Part shown: positions 29,328-38,172 of the stretch, one piece after another
Layout: each line of letters begins with the position of its first letter
Numbering within the stretch: position 1 is the stretch's first letter
From: Streptomyces venezuelae
GTDB lineage: Bacteria; Actinomycetota; Actinomycetes; Streptomycetales; Streptomycetaceae
Assembly (NCBI RefSeq): GCF_008642335.1
Contig: NZ_CP029191.1
Location: 1,984,001 to 2,048,000 of the forward strand
Direction of reading: 5' to 3'
Length of the DNA: 64,000 nucleotides
Position numbers and translations under genes: made by a program
The notes under the pieces: generated by a model
The model's database searches: none
What the model saw: the letters and a program-made list of their open reading frames with translations, nothing else
Told to the model about the DNA's origin: nothing

Positions 29328-30845
29328 TCATCCCTGGGTTTGCTGGATAGCTTCGCGAAGCACCTGGCGGTCGTCGAAGGGACGCACCACCCCGGCGATG
29401 TCCTGTCCCTGCTCGTGGCCCTTGCCCGCGACCAGGACGGTGTCGCCCGGCTTCGCGCGGACGACGGCGGCGCGGATGGCGGCGGCCCGGTCCTCGAAGA
29501 CGGCCACGTCGCCGCGTTCGTGGGCCGGCACGTCGGCGGCGCCTGCGAGCATCGTGGCGAGGATCGCGAGGGGGTCCTCGCCACGCGGGTTGTCCGATGT
29601 CAGTACGGCGGTGTCGGCGAGGCGGGCCGCGGCCGCGCCCATCGGCATCCGCTTGGTCTTGTCGCGGTCGCCGCCGCAGCCGAGCACGATGTGCAGCTTG
29701 CCCTCGGTGACCTTGCGCAGGGCGCGCAGGACCGATTCGACGGCGTCCGTCTTGTGGGCGTAGTCGACGACGGCGAGGTAGGGCTGGCCCTCGTCGATGC
29801 GCTCCAGGCGGCCGGGGACGCCGGGCACCGCGGCGACGCCGTCGGCGGCCTGCTGCGGGTCGATCCCCGCGACGGCCAGCGAGACGATCGCGGCGAGGGT
29901 GTTGGCGACGTTGAAGGGGCCCGCGAGCGGCGACTTGGCGGTGATCCGCTCGCCCTTGGGGCCGACGGCGACGAACGTCGAGTCGAGCGGCCCGACCTCG
30001 ACGTCCTCGGCGCGCCAGTCGGCGTCGGGGTGGCCCTCGGCGGAGAAGGTGGTGACGGGCACCTCCGACTCGGTGATGAGCCTGCGCCCGTACTCGTCGT
30101 CGAAGTTGACCACGCCGACGCGCGAGCGGCGCTCGGTGAACAGCTGCGCCTTGGCCTGGAAGTAGTCCTCCATGCCGTCGTGGAACTCCATGTGCTCCGG
30201 GCTGAGGTTGTTGAAGACGGCGACGTCGAAGACGCAGCCGTCCACCCGGCCCAGCACCAGCGCGTGGCTGGAGACCTCCATGGCGACCGCCTCGACCCCG
30301 CGCTCGCGCATCACCGCGAAAAGCGCCTGGAGGTCGGTGGCTTCGGGGGTCGTCCGCTCGGACTTGATGCGCTCGTCGCCGATGCGCATCTCGACCGTGC
30401 CGATGAGCCCCGTCGAGCGCACGCCCTTGAGGCCGCCCTCGATGAGGTACGCGGTCGTGGTCTTGCCGGACGTGCCGGTGATGCCGATCTGCAGGAGGTC
30501 ACGGCCTGGGTGGCCGTAGACCGTCGCCGCGAGCTCGCCCATGCTGCCGCGCGGGTCGTCGACGACCAGGACCGGCAGGCCGGTGGCGGCCGCGCGCTCG
30601 GCGCCCGTCGGGTCGGTGAGCACCGCGGCGGCGCCGAGGTCCGCGGCCTGCGCGACGAAGTCGGCGCCGTGCATGCGGGCACCCGGCAGCGCGGCGTAGA
30701 TGTCGCCGGGGCGGACTGCGCGCGAGTCGTGCGTGATGCCCGTGATCTGCGCGCTGCCCGGGTCGGCGACGCCCAGCCGGCCTGCGAGCTCGGTCAGCGA
30801 GGTCGGCGAGACCCGGTCCGGCCGCGGCGGTCCCGGATAGGTCAC
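29328..30845 (-). CDS. murE: UDP-N-acetylmuramoyl-tripeptide synthetase MurE (diaminopimelate-adding)
   Basis: A 505-residue ligase adding diaminopimelate to UDP-MurNAc-L-Ala-D-Glu. The P-loop is ITGTSGKTTTAYL, followed by EVSSHALVLGRVDG and the amino-acid selecting motif DNPRGEDP, whose DNPR indicates DAP rather than Lys (Streptomyces use LL-DAP). The start is uncertain. GTG at 30845 (VTYPGPPRPDRVS) has AAGGGCG nearby and begins at the conserved N-terminus. GTGs at 30890 and 30980 would add 15 or 45 poorly conserved residues and would include a hairpin that looks intergenic. It follows ftsI and precedes murF by four bases. Confidence 0.93.
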   Translation of the reverse strand: MTYPGPPRPDRVSPTSLTELAGRLGVADPGSAQITGITHDSRAVRPGDIYAALPGARMHGADFVAQAADLGAAAVLTDPTGAERAAATGLPVLVVDDPRGSMGELAATVYGHPGRDLLQIGITGTSGKTTTAYLIEGGLKGVRSTGLIGTVEMRIGDERIKSERTTPEATDLQALFAVMRERGVEAVAMEVSSHALVLGRVDGCVFDVAVFNNLSPEHMEFHDGMEDYFQAKAQLFTERRSRVGVVNFDDEYGRRLITESEVPVTTFSAEGHPDADWRAEDVEVGPLDSTFVAVGPKGERITAKSPLAGPFNVANTLAAIVSLAVAGIDPQQAADGVAAVPGVPGRLERIDEGQPYLAVVDYAHKTDAVESVLRALRKVTEGKLHIVLGCGGDRDKTKRMPMGAAAARLADTAVLTSDNPRGEDPLAILATMLAGAADVPAHERGDVAVFEDRAAAIRAAVVRAKPGDTVLVAGKGHEQGQDIAGVVRPFDDRQVLREAIQQTQG

Positions 30846-30912
30846 GGGAGCGCCCTTCTGGGTGGTTTGGGACTGATCAGCGTGTGGCACGGCGGTGAGC
30901 GTACCGGGCGTA

Positions 30913-30936
30913 CCCCTCTCGGAGCGAAGTGAGGGG
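30913..30936. repeat. Hairpin between ftsI and murE
   Basis: CCCCTC (30913-30918) pairs with GAGGGG (30931-30936) around a 12-base loop containing GGAGCGAAG, a hairpin style commonly scattered between Streptomyces genes. It lies within the optional N-terminal extension of murE, which argues for the downstream murE start. Confidence 0.5.
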
Positions 30937-30999
30937 CGCGCCGGGGGGCGGTTCCCCGGGTCGGGGGTGATCGTTGTCACGGGTGGTTCCTGGTCGGTC

Positions 31000-32973
31000 T
31001 CAGGGCTTGAAGGTCACCGGCAGACGGGCCGGGCCGCTTCCTGTGGGCGGGACTTGGAGCGTCTTGAGGGCGAACTCCATGACTTCCTTGTAGATGGGGC
31101 CGCAGATCTGGCCGCCGAAGTAGCTGCCCTTGGTGGCGTTCTGGATCGCGCAGTAGACCGTGACGCGCGGCTTGTCGGCGGGCGCGAAGCCGGCGAACGA
31201 CGAGGTGTAGCCCTTGTAGCGGCCGGTCTCGGGATCGACCCGGTTGGCCGTACCGGTCTTGCCCGCGACGCGGTAGCCCGGGATGCGGGCCTTGGTGCCG
31301 GTGCCCTCCTCGTCGTCGACGACGGACTCCAGCATCTGCGCCACGGTCTTCGCGGTCTTCTCGCTGACGACCCGGTTCTTCTTCGGTCTGGGCGCCGGCG
31401 TGAAGCGGCCGTCGGGGCCCTTCGTGCCGCGCACCAGGGTGGGCTCGACGCGGACGCCGCCGTTGGCGATGGTCGAGTAGACGGAGGCGGCCTGCATGGC
31501 GTTGAGGGAGAAGCCCTGGCCGAACGGGATCGTGAACTGCTGCGACGTGGACCACTTGGACGGGCGCGCGAGGATGCCGGACGTCTCGCCGGGGAAGTCG
31601 AGCCCGGATTCCTTGCCGAGGCCGAAGTCGCGCAGGTACTTGTAGAGGACCTTGTTGACGTCCTTCTGTGTCTTGCCCAGTTCCCCGGTGGCGAGGATCG
31701 TGCCGATGTTGGACGACTTGGCGAGGACGCCGTTGAGCGTCAGGTGCCAGGTGGGGTGGTCGATGTCGTCCTGGAAGAGCCGGTCGCCGCGGTGCAGCCG
31801 GTTGGGCACCGTCACGTGCGTGCCGGGCGTCGCCGCCTCCTCCTCCAGGACGGCGGCCATCGACATGACCTTGGCGGTGGACCCGGGTTCGTACGCGTCC
31901 TGGAGGGCGGCGTTGCCGAGGGCCGCGCCGTTGGCCTGGGAGAGGTCGTTCGGGTCGAAGCCGGGGGCGTTGGCCATGGCGAGGACCTCGCCGGTGCGGG
32001 TGTCCTGCACTATCACGTAGCCGCGGTCCGCCTTGGACTTCTTGACCTGCTCGCTGATCGCGTTCTGCGCGGCCCACTGGATGTCGCGGTCGATGGTGAG
32101 CTCGACGTCGGAGCCGGGCACGGCGGGCGTCTCCGTGGAGCCCGCGGTCGGCACCTGGCGGCCGCCGGACTGGGCGTAGCGGATCTTGCCGTCCTCGCCC
32201 GCCAGCTGCTTGTCGAGCTGTGCCTCCAGGCCGCCCGCGCCCTTGCCGTCGGAGTTGACCCAGCCCAGTATCCCGGCGCCCAGCTCGTCGTTCGGGTAGA
32301 CCCGTTTGCTGCTCGGGTCGGCGAGGACGCCGGCGAGGACGTTCGGGGAGGCCGGGTCGGTGCCCGCCCGCTCGGCGAGCGCGCCGCGCAGGTCCTTGAT
32401 CTGCTTCCACACCTGGGGGGTCTGGCGGCGGGCGAGCAGGACGTAGCGGGTGTCGGGGGTCTTGAGCTTCTTGGTGAGCTCGGCGGCGTCCTTGCCGAGG
32501 ATGGGGGCCAGGAGCGCGGCGGCCTGTTCGGGCGCGTCCTTGGTCTTGGCCTCCTTGGGCGCGAAGAGCGTGGGGTCGGCCGTGATGTCGTACGCGTCGA
32601 CGCTGGCGGCCAGCTCGACGCCGCCGCGGTCGGTGATGCGTCCGCGTTCGGCGGCGAGGGTGTGGGTGAAGTAGCGGTTCTTCTCGGCCTTGGCGGCGTA
32701 CGCGCTCGCGTCGACGGCCTGTACCTGCAGCAGCCGTACGACGAAGGCCAGCATCACCAGGGTGAGGCCGAGGCTGACCATGCGCAGGCGCGGCCGGGGG
32801 CTGCCGAGGCGGATGGTGCGGGCCTTGGCCTTTCCCTTGGCGGCGGGGCGGCGGGCGGCGGGGCGGCCGCCCTGGGCAGGCCGTCGGGGCGCGCCGGGCC
32901 GGGCGGGCCTGACGGGCCTCGCGGGTCCTGGCACCCGGCGCCGCGGGGGTTCCCTGTCGGACACTTGCGTCAC
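31000..32973 (-). CDS. ftsI: Division-specific penicillin-binding protein FtsI (PBP3)
   Basis: A 657-residue class B transpeptidase cross-linking septal peptidoglycan. A basic Pro/Arg-rich cytoplasmic tail (residues 1-62) and a membrane anchor (about 65-85) are followed by the dimerisation domain (AERGRITDRGGVELA) and the transpeptidase domain with all three active-site motifs: STAK in YEPGSTAKVM, SSN in LAKSSNIGT and KTG in VAGKTGTANR. The GTG at 32973 overlaps the ftsL stop in a GTGA. The partner SEDS protein FtsW is encoded downstream in the same cluster. Confidence 0.97.
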   Translation of the reverse strand: MTQVSDREPPRRRVPGPARPVRPARPGAPRRPAQGGRPAARRPAAKGKAKARTIRLGSPRPRLRMVSLGLTLVMLAFVVRLLQVQAVDASAYAAKAEKNRYFTHTLAAERGRITDRGGVELAASVDAYDITADPTLFAPKEAKTKDAPEQAAALLAPILGKDAAELTKKLKTPDTRYVLLARRQTPQVWKQIKDLRGALAERAGTDPASPNVLAGVLADPSSKRVYPNDELGAGILGWVNSDGKGAGGLEAQLDKQLAGEDGKIRYAQSGGRQVPTAGSTETPAVPGSDVELTIDRDIQWAAQNAISEQVKKSKADRGYVIVQDTRTGEVLAMANAPGFDPNDLSQANGAALGNAALQDAYEPGSTAKVMSMAAVLEEEAATPGTHVTVPNRLHRGDRLFQDDIDHPTWHLTLNGVLAKSSNIGTILATGELGKTQKDVNKVLYKYLRDFGLGKESGLDFPGETSGILARPSKWSTSQQFTIPFGQGFSLNAMQAASVYSTIANGGVRVEPTLVRGTKGPDGRFTPAPRPKKNRVVSEKTAKTVAQMLESVVDDEEGTGTKARIPGYRVAGKTGTANRVDPETGRYKGYTSSFAGFAPADKPRVTVYCAIQNATKGSYFGGQICGPIYKEVMEFALKTLQVPPTGSGPARLPVTFKP

Positions 32974-33545
32974 CTGCCGGAGGTCGTCGTGGGCCGGGGA
33001 GTCGTGGGGGCCTGGGCAGCGGGCGTCTCGGCGGGCTGCGCGGGCGGTGGTGTGGCGGAGGCCGGTGCGGCGGGGTCCGGGGCGGCGGGGGACGCCGGGG
33101 GCGTGACCGGGACGGAGACGGAGGCGGCGGGGGACGCGACCTCCTGCGGGCGGGGCGCGGGGTACGAAAGGGAGGAGGGGCGGGCCGCGGTGCCGGGGAC
33201 GCCGCGCACGGTGCCGTCGGGGTTCAGGAAGGCCGGGTCGCCGCCGGGGACCATGCCGAGTTCCTGGGCGCGGCGCTGCAGGGCGTCGGGGGCGGCGTAG
33301 CCGTCGACCTCGCGCTGGAGCTCCTGCTTCTCCTCGGTGAGGTCCTTGGTCTCCTTCTTCAGCTCGCTCAGCTGGAAGGAGCCCTCGTTGAGGGAGGAGT
33401 TCAGGATCAGCAGCGCGATCAGGCCGCCGCCGAGGAGCAGGACGACGAGGAGCACGAAGGGGGTCCGTGCGGCCTGGCTCGGGCCCTGGGGCAGCAGCCG
33501 CGCGAGGCGGGCGGCCCTCCCCCGCAGCTCGGGCTTCTTGCTCAT
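32970..33545 (-). CDS. ftsL: FtsL-like septum formation protein
   Basis: A 191-residue bitopic protein. A basic cytoplasmic part precedes one membrane helix (about 30-48), then a short coiled coil (SELKKETKDLTEEKQELQREVDG region) and the motif ALQRRAQELGMVPGGDPAFL that marks FtsL/FtsB-like proteins in actinobacteria. A long Pro/Ala/Thr-rich tail (about 110-191) follows, longer than in most bacteria. The ATG at 33545 has GGAGG six bases upstream. It lies 49 bases after rsmH and overlaps ftsI, the standard position of ftsL. Confidence 0.88.
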   Translation of the reverse strand: MSKKPELRGRAARLARLLPQGPSQAARTPFVLLVVLLLGGGLIALLILNSSLNEGSFQLSELKKETKDLTEEKQELQREVDGYAAPDALQRRAQELGMVPGGDPAFLNPDGTVRGVPGTAARPSSLSYPAPRPQEVASPAASVSVPVTPPASPAAPDPAAPASATPPPAQPAETPAAQAPTTPRPTTTSGR

Positions 33546-33594
33546 GGAGCCTCCTCGCGGCCTGACGATCAGCGGGTTCTGCGCGGGACAGCGG

Positions 33595-34554
33595 CTATCC
33601 GACGTCCTCGCGGATGCGCTGGGCGCCCCGCAGCCGGGCCGGTGCCGCCCTGCGGTTCTCGGCGACCTCTTCCTCGGTGGGGAGTTCGGCACCTCGGGTC
33701 AGGAGCTTGAGCCGCGGCTGGTAGCGCTCGGGGACGACGGGCAGGCCGGGCGGCGCGGTCGTGGCGGCGCCGGCCGCGAACACCTGCTTGACGAGGCGGT
33801 CCTCCAGCGAGTGGTACGAGAGGACGGCGATCCTGCCGCCGACGGCGAGCGACTTCACGGCCGCGGGGACGGCCCGCTCCAGGACGCTCAGCTCGCCGTT
33901 GACCTCGATGCGCAGGGCCTGGAAGGTGCGCTTGGCGGGGTTGCCGCCGGTGCGCTTGGCGGCCTGCGGCAGGGAGTCGCGGATGAGCTCGACGAGCCGT
34001 GCGCTGTTGCTGAACGGCTCCTTCTCGCGCTCGCGCACGACGGCGCTCACGATGCGCTTGGCCTGCTTCTCCTCGCCGTACGCCCGCAGGATCCGCACCA
34101 GTTCGCCCGGCGGGTAGGTGTTGAGGACCTCGGCGGCGCTGACCCCGGTCGTCTGGTCCATGCGCATGTCGAGGGGGGCGTCCTGGGCGTACGCGAAGCC
34201 GCGGTCCGCCTCGTCGAGCTGCATGGAGGAGACGCCGAGGTCGAAGAGGACGCCCTGGACGCGCGGGATGTCCAGGCGGTCGAGTACGTCGGGGAGTTCG
34301 TCGTAGACCGCGTGGACGAGGGTGGCCCGGTCGCCGTAGGGCGCGAGGCGCTCGCCGGACAGGCGCAGCGCCTCCTTGTCGCGGTCCAGGGCGACGAGGC
34401 GGACCGCGGGGAAGGTGGCGAGGAGGGCTTCGCTGTGGCCGCCGAGGCCCAGGGTGCAGTCGACGACGACGGCGCCCGGCTCGGCGAGCGCGGGGGCCAG
34501 CATGTCCAGGCACCGCTGAAGCATCACCGGGACGTGTCGGCTGTTGTCGCTCAA
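33595..34554 (-). CDS. rsmH: 16S rRNA m4C1402 methyltransferase RsmH (MraW)
   Basis: A 319-residue SAM-dependent enzyme methylating N4 of C1402 in 16S rRNA. The motifs are typical: [13 protein letters not shown] at the start, [15 protein letters not shown] for SAM binding, [23 protein letters not shown], and the late [14 protein letters not shown]. The start codon is TTG at 34554 with GAGAGGG seven bases upstream. It is the first gene of the leftward dcw cluster; no mraZ precedes it. A good promoter is found about 220 bases upstream. Confidence 0.96.
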   Translation of the reverse strand: MSDNSRHVPVMLQRCLDMLAPALAEPGAVVVDCTLGLGGHSEALLATFPAVRLVALDRDKEALRLSGERLAPYGDRATLVHAVYDELPDVLDRLDIPRVQGVLFDLGVSSMQLDEADRGFAYAQDAPLDMRMDQTTGVSAAEVLNTYPPGELVRILRAYGEEKQAKRIVSAVVREREKEPFSNSARLVELIRDSLPQAAKRTGGNPAKRTFQALRIEVNGELSVLERAVPAAVKSLAVGGRIAVLSYHSLEDRLVKQVFAAGAATTAPPGLPVVPERYQPRLKLLTRGAELPTEEEVAENRRAAPARLRGAQRIREDVG

Positions 34555-34772
34555 GGGGCCCTCTCAGGTCCGGCGCGGCGTGCGTACGCACCGCCGGGTC
34601 CCCACCCGCTCCGTGAAGGGGAATGGACTGCTGGCGCCGGGGAAGTGGCGTCAGCCGACCGGGAGCGGGAGGAGGCCGAGCCGTACGTACGCGCCGCGCA
34701 CGTGGGGGGATTCTGGGAATCCCCGGGATGTGCGGTCCAGCGGGGAGCAGGTCACGTCTCCCGCTTCGCGTC

Positions 34773-34800
34773 ACTTTAGTCCACCGTGTCTCCCGGTCAA
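34773..34800 (-). promoter_or_regulatory. Promoter of the dcw cluster (rsmH)
   Basis: On the minus strand TTGACC (34800-34795) and TAAAGT (34778-34773) are 16 bases apart, close to the vegetative consensus. Transcription would start near 34766, giving a leader of about 210 bases before rsmH. Confidence 0.65.
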
Positions 34801-34903
34801 TCAACCGGCCTGCGCGTCGCGGCGGGGTCCATGACGGGGGTCAGGCACCGGCCGGGTCACCCGTTCAGCTGCATCTTCGCGACGTCCTGTGGGTTAGCTC
34901 ACA

Positions 34904-34928
34904 ACAAAGGTCTTTGACGTTCTTTGTC
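34904..34928. repeat. A/T-rich inverted repeat upstream of carbonic anhydrase gene
   Basis: ACAAAG (34904-34909) and CTTTGT (34923-34928) are exact inverted copies, 13 bases apart, ending 48 bases before the carbonic anhydrase ATG, in otherwise GC-rich DNA. A regulator site is possible. Confidence 0.45.
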
Positions 34929-34976
34929 CCTCCTCACAGCGAGCCCGGACGATCAGCGCGCATTAACGTCGTAGCC

Positions 34977-35534
34977 ATGTCGACTTCCGCAGCCTCCCCG
35001 GACCGCAGCACGCCCGACACGACCGGCGCCATAACCGTCGGAGACGTCACCGACCGCCTGGTCGAAGCCAACGAGAAGTACGCCTCCCGGTTCACCGACC
35101 CCGGCATGGACGCACGCCCCGTCCTTCAGGTCGCCGTCGTCGCGTGCATGGACGCCCGGCTCGACCTGCACGGCGCCCTCGGTCTCGAACTCGGTGACTG
35201 CCACACCATCCGCAACGCGGGCGGCGTGGTCACCGACGACGTCATCCGCTCCCTGACCATCAGCCAGCGCGCGCTCGGCACCCGCAGCGTGGTCCTGATC
35301 CACCACACCACGTGCGGCCTGGAGTCCCTCACCGAGGAGTTCCGGCACGACCTGGAGATGGAGGTCGGCCAGCGCCCCTCCTGGGCGGTGGAGGCCTTCC
35401 GGGACGTGGACCAGGACGTGCGGCAGTCGATGGAGCGCGTGCGGACCTCGCCGTTCCTGCTGCACACGGACGACGTCCGGGGCTTTGTGTTCGACGTGAA
35501 GACGGGTCTGCTGCGGGAGATCGACCCCGCGTGA
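34977..35534 (+). CDS. Beta-class carbonic anhydrase
   Basis: A 185-residue zinc enzyme interconverting CO2 and bicarbonate in the cytoplasm. The zinc ligands and partner Asp/Arg are visible: ACMDARLD (Cys, Asp, Arg) and the HHTTCG pair (His, Cys), with the spacing of the short actinobacterial beta class. IRNAGGVVTDDVIRSL is also typical. The ATG at 34977 is favoured by its position just after the A/T-rich region; no strong Shine-Dalgarno is seen. The gene stands alone, divergent from rsmH. Confidence 0.93.
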   Translation: MSTSAASPDRSTPDTTGAITVGDVTDRLVEANEKYASRFTDPGMDARPVLQVAVVACMDARLDLHGALGLELGDCHTIRNAGGVVTDDVIRSLTISQRALGTRSVVLIHHTTCGLESLTEEFRHDLEMEVGQRPSWAVEAFRDVDQDVRQSMERVRTSPFLLHTDDVRGFVFDVKTGLLREIDPA

Positions 35535-35645
35535 CCGACAAGGGGCGTGACTGACAAAGGGCCGCAAGGTCCTACAAATCGCCGCCAGTTATCCACAGGC
35601 GAGTGACACGGCCCGGTATGCCCAACAACAATGCGGGGGTGGCAT

Positions 35646-35667
35646 CACGCGGAACCATTCCCGCGTG
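35646..35667. repeat. Inverted repeat upstream of moxR
   Basis: CACGCGG (35646-35652) and CCGCGTG (35661-35667) form a 7-bp inverted repeat in the 239-base gap between the carbonic anhydrase and moxR genes. It may be a weak terminator or a regulator site. Confidence 0.4.
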
Positions 35668-35773
35668 CTGCCGGTGAATTCTGGGTGGACCGGGTCGTGC
35701 GCGCGAGCGTCCGGCCCGGACATGGGGTATCCCCTGCTCCTCGTGAGCTCGGGGAAGGGCCGAGGAGGGCCGG

Positions 35774-36796
35774 GTGACGACCTATGACGATCGAGCGAGC
35801 CTCACAGATCTGACCACGACCGCGGAGCGTGTCCGCAGGTCGGTGGAGGGTGTGATCGAGGGCAAGCCAGAGGTCGTACGGCTTTCGCTGACCGTGCTCC
35901 TGGCGGAGGGGCACCTGCTCATCGAGGATGTGCCGGGCGTGGGCAAGACCATGCTCGCCAAGGCACTCGCGCGGTCCATCGACTGCTCCGTGCGGCGGAT
36001 CCAGTTCACTCCGGATCTGCTGCCGTCGGACATCACCGGGGTGTCCATCTTCGATCAGCAGCGCAGGGACTTCGAGTTCAAGCCGGGTGCGATCTTCGCG
36101 CAGATCGTGATCGGCGACGAGATCAACCGCGCGTCCCCGAAGACGCAGTCCGCGCTCCTGGAGTCCATGGAGGAGCGCCAGGTCACCATCGACGGTCAGA
36201 CGTACGAACTGCCGAGCCCCTTCATGGTGGTGGCCACGCAGAACCCCGTCGAGATGGAGGGGACCTATCCCCTGCCGGAGGCGCAGCGCGACCGCTTCAT
36301 GGCGCGCGTCTCGATCGGCTATCCGGGCCCGGAGGCCGAGCTGCAGATGCTCGACATCCACGGCGGTGTGTCGCCCCTGGACGACCTCCAGCCGGTGGCG
36401 CACGCGCACGAGATCGTGAAGCTCATCGACGCGGTGCGCACGGTCCACGTGGCCGAGCCCGTGCGGAGGTACGCGGTGGACCTGGTCGCCGCGACCCGCA
36501 ACCACCCGGACCTCAGACTCGGGGCTTCCCCGCGCGCGACGCTGCACCTGCTGCGCGCCGCCAAGGCCTCCGCCGCCCTCAGCGGCCGTGAGTTCGCCCT
36601 CCCGGACGACGTACAGGCCCTGGCCGTCGCGGTCCTCGCACACCGCCTGCTGCCCACGGCACAGGCCCAGTTGAACCGGCGTACCGCCGAATCCGTCGTC
36701 CTGGAGATCCTCCAGCACACCCCGGTGCCCGCGGCCGTGCAGCCAGGCCCCAACGCCTACTTCAACCAGCAGCCGCCCGGCGCCCGGAGGCTGTGA
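35774..36796 (+). CDS. MoxR family AAA+ ATPase
   Basis: A 340-residue AAA ATPase (AAA_3) of the MoxR chaperone-like group. Walker A is VPGVGKT (53-59) in EDVPGVGKTMLAKAL, Walker B is IGDEINRASPKTQSALLE, and the sensor/Arg-finger parts MEERQVTIDG, ATQNPVEMEGTYPLPEAQRDRFM are intact. MoxR proteins help assemble or activate partners encoded next to them, here a DUF58 protein and a transglutaminase-like membrane protein. The GTG at 35774 follows GAGGAGGG. Its TGA overlaps the DUF58 ATG (TGATG), so the three genes form one operon. Confidence 0.94.
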   Translation: MTTYDDRASLTDLTTTAERVRRSVEGVIEGKPEVVRLSLTVLLAEGHLLIEDVPGVGKTMLAKALARSIDCSVRRIQFTPDLLPSDITGVSIFDQQRRDFEFKPGAIFAQIVIGDEINRASPKTQSALLESMEERQVTIDGQTYELPSPFMVVATQNPVEMEGTYPLPEAQRDRFMARVSIGYPGPEAELQMLDIHGGVSPLDDLQPVAHAHEIVKLIDAVRTVHVAEPVRRYAVDLVAATRNHPDLRLGASPRATLHLLRAAKASAALSGREFALPDDVQALAVAVLAHRLLPTAQAQLNRRTAESVVLEILQHTPVPAAVQPGPNAYFNQQPPGARRL

Positions 36797-38172
36797 TGAC
36801 GGCCGGGGGGCCGGCGGGCCAGGCCGAGAGCGAGAAGGGCGGGGTGCGCACGGCTCTCGCGGGGCTGACCACCCGCGGACGTTCCTTCCTCGCGGCCGGT
36901 GTCGCCGCCGCCATCTGTGCCTACGTCCTCGGCCAGAGCGACCTGCTGCGCGTCGGGCTGCTGCTCGCCGTGCTGCCCCTGGTGTGCGCCACCGTCCTGT
37001 TCCGCACCCGGTACCGCGTGGCGGGCAGCCGCAGGCTCTCCCCCGCGCGCGTGCCCGCCGGCTCGGAGGCCCGCGTCCATCTGCGGATGGACAACGTCTC
37101 GCGGCTGCCCACCGGGCTCCTCATGCTCCAGGACCGGGTGCCGTACGTGCTCGGGCCGCGGCCCCGGTTCGTGCTCGACCGCGTGGAGGCGGGCGGGCGG
37201 CGCGAGGTGTCCTACCGCGTCCGCTCCGACCTGCGCGGCCGCTATCCGCTGGGCCCGCTGCAGCTGCGCCTGACGGACCCGTTCGGCATGTGCGAGCTGA
37301 CGCGCTCCTTCTCGACGTACGACACCCTGACGGTCATCCCGCGCGTGGAGGCGCTGCCTCCGGTGCGACTCACGGGTGAGGCGAAGGGATACGGCGACGG
37401 GCGCAACCGCTCGCTCGCCCTGGCCGGTGAGGACGACGTCATTCCGCGTGGCTACCGGCACGGCGACGACCTGCGCCGCGTCCACTGGCGCTCCACGGCG
37501 CGCTACGGCGAGCTGATGGTGCGCCGCGAGGAACAGCCGCAGCGCGCCCGCTGCACGGTGCTCCTGGACACCCGGGGCGCCGGATTCCGGGGCGCGGGGC
37601 CCGACTCGGCCTTCGAGTGGGCGGTGTCGGGCACGGCGTCGACCCTGGTGCACATGCTGGAACGGGGCTTCTCGGTGCGCCTCCTCACCGACACGGGCGC
37701 CTCGGTGCCGGGTGAGGGCTCGGACGGCTTCGCGGGGGCCAGCCAGGAGTCGGCGGACGCGGCAGGACTGATGATGGACACGCTCGCGGTCGTCGACCAC
37801 TCGGACGGCGCGGGGCTCTCCCGCGCGTACGACGTGCTGCGCGGCGGGAACGAAGGGCTCCTCGTCGCCTTCCTCGGCGACCTGGACGAGGAGCAGGCCG
37901 CGGTGGTCGCCAAGATGCGCCGGCGCAGCGGCTCGGCCGTCGCGTTCGTGCTGGACGGTGCGGCCTGGGCGCAGGGCCCCGGCGCCCTGCCGTCCGGCGC
38001 CGGCGAGGCGCGCGTGCAGATGCTCCGCGAAGCGGGGTGGGCGGCGCTGATGGTGCCGCCCGGGGCGGGCTTCGCGGACCTGTGGCGGCAGGCGGACCAC
38101 GCCCGCGCGGCCGCGGGTCCGGCACCCGCGGCGGGCGCGGGGAACCTTTGGAGCATGGGGGGACTTTCATGA
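36796..38172 (+). CDS. DUF58 domain-containing membrane protein
   Basis: A 458-residue protein with two N-terminal membrane segments (about 30-50 and 52-72). A beta-rich region follows, then the DUF58 domain containing YRHGDDLRRVHWRSTARYGELMVRREEQP (about residues 215-245), its hallmark. A von Willebrand factor A-like fold is expected for the rest. The ATG at 36796 has GGAGG five bases upstream; the GTG one codon earlier is too close to it. The gene overlaps moxR at its start and the transglutaminase gene at its end. Such MoxR-DUF58-transglutaminase sets are widespread, but the job is unknown. Confidence 0.9.
   Translation: MTAGGPAGQAESEKGGVRTALAGLTTRGRSFLAAGVAAAICAYVLGQSDLLRVGLLLAVLPLVCATVLFRTRYRVAGSRRLSPARVPAGSEARVHLRMDNVSRLPTGLLMLQDRVPYVLGPRPRFVLDRVEAGGRREVSYRVRSDLRGRYPLGPLQLRLTDPFGMCELTRSFSTYDTLTVIPRVEALPPVRLTGEAKGYGDGRNRSLALAGEDDVIPRGYRHGDDLRRVHWRSTARYGELMVRREEQPQRARCTVLLDTRGAGFRGAGPDSAFEWAVSGTASTLVHMLERGFSVRLLTDTGASVPGEGSDGFAGASQESADAAGLMMDTLAVVDHSDGAGLSRAYDVLRGGNEGLLVAFLGDLDEEQAAVVAKMRRRSGSAVAFVLDGAAWAQGPGALPSGAGEARVQMLREAGWAALMVPPGAGFADLWRQADHARAAAGPAPAAGAGNLWSMGGLS

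Larger units (their letters stand above)
34555..34976. other. Divergent intergenic region rsmH / carbonic anhydrase
   Basis: A 422-base region without a believable gene. It carries the rsmH promoter (34773-34800, minus strand) and, close to the carbonic anhydrase start, an imperfect palindromic A/T-rich patch around 34904-34928. The part from about 34600 to 34760 would be the 5' leader of rsmH; no known riboswitch or RNA motif was recognised in it. Confidence 0.6.

Noticed and set aside
30846..30980. An extended murE N-terminus beginning at 30980.
   Set aside because: The extra 45 residues are low-conservation in character and include an intergenic-type hairpin; the GTG at 30845 starts at the recognisable MurE N-terminus. 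Not fully excluded.
35589..35597. TTATCCACA, a perfect DnaA box.
   Set aside because: It is a single copy with no box cluster, no AT-rich unwinding region and no dnaA/dnaN nearby, so it is not evidence for an origin.
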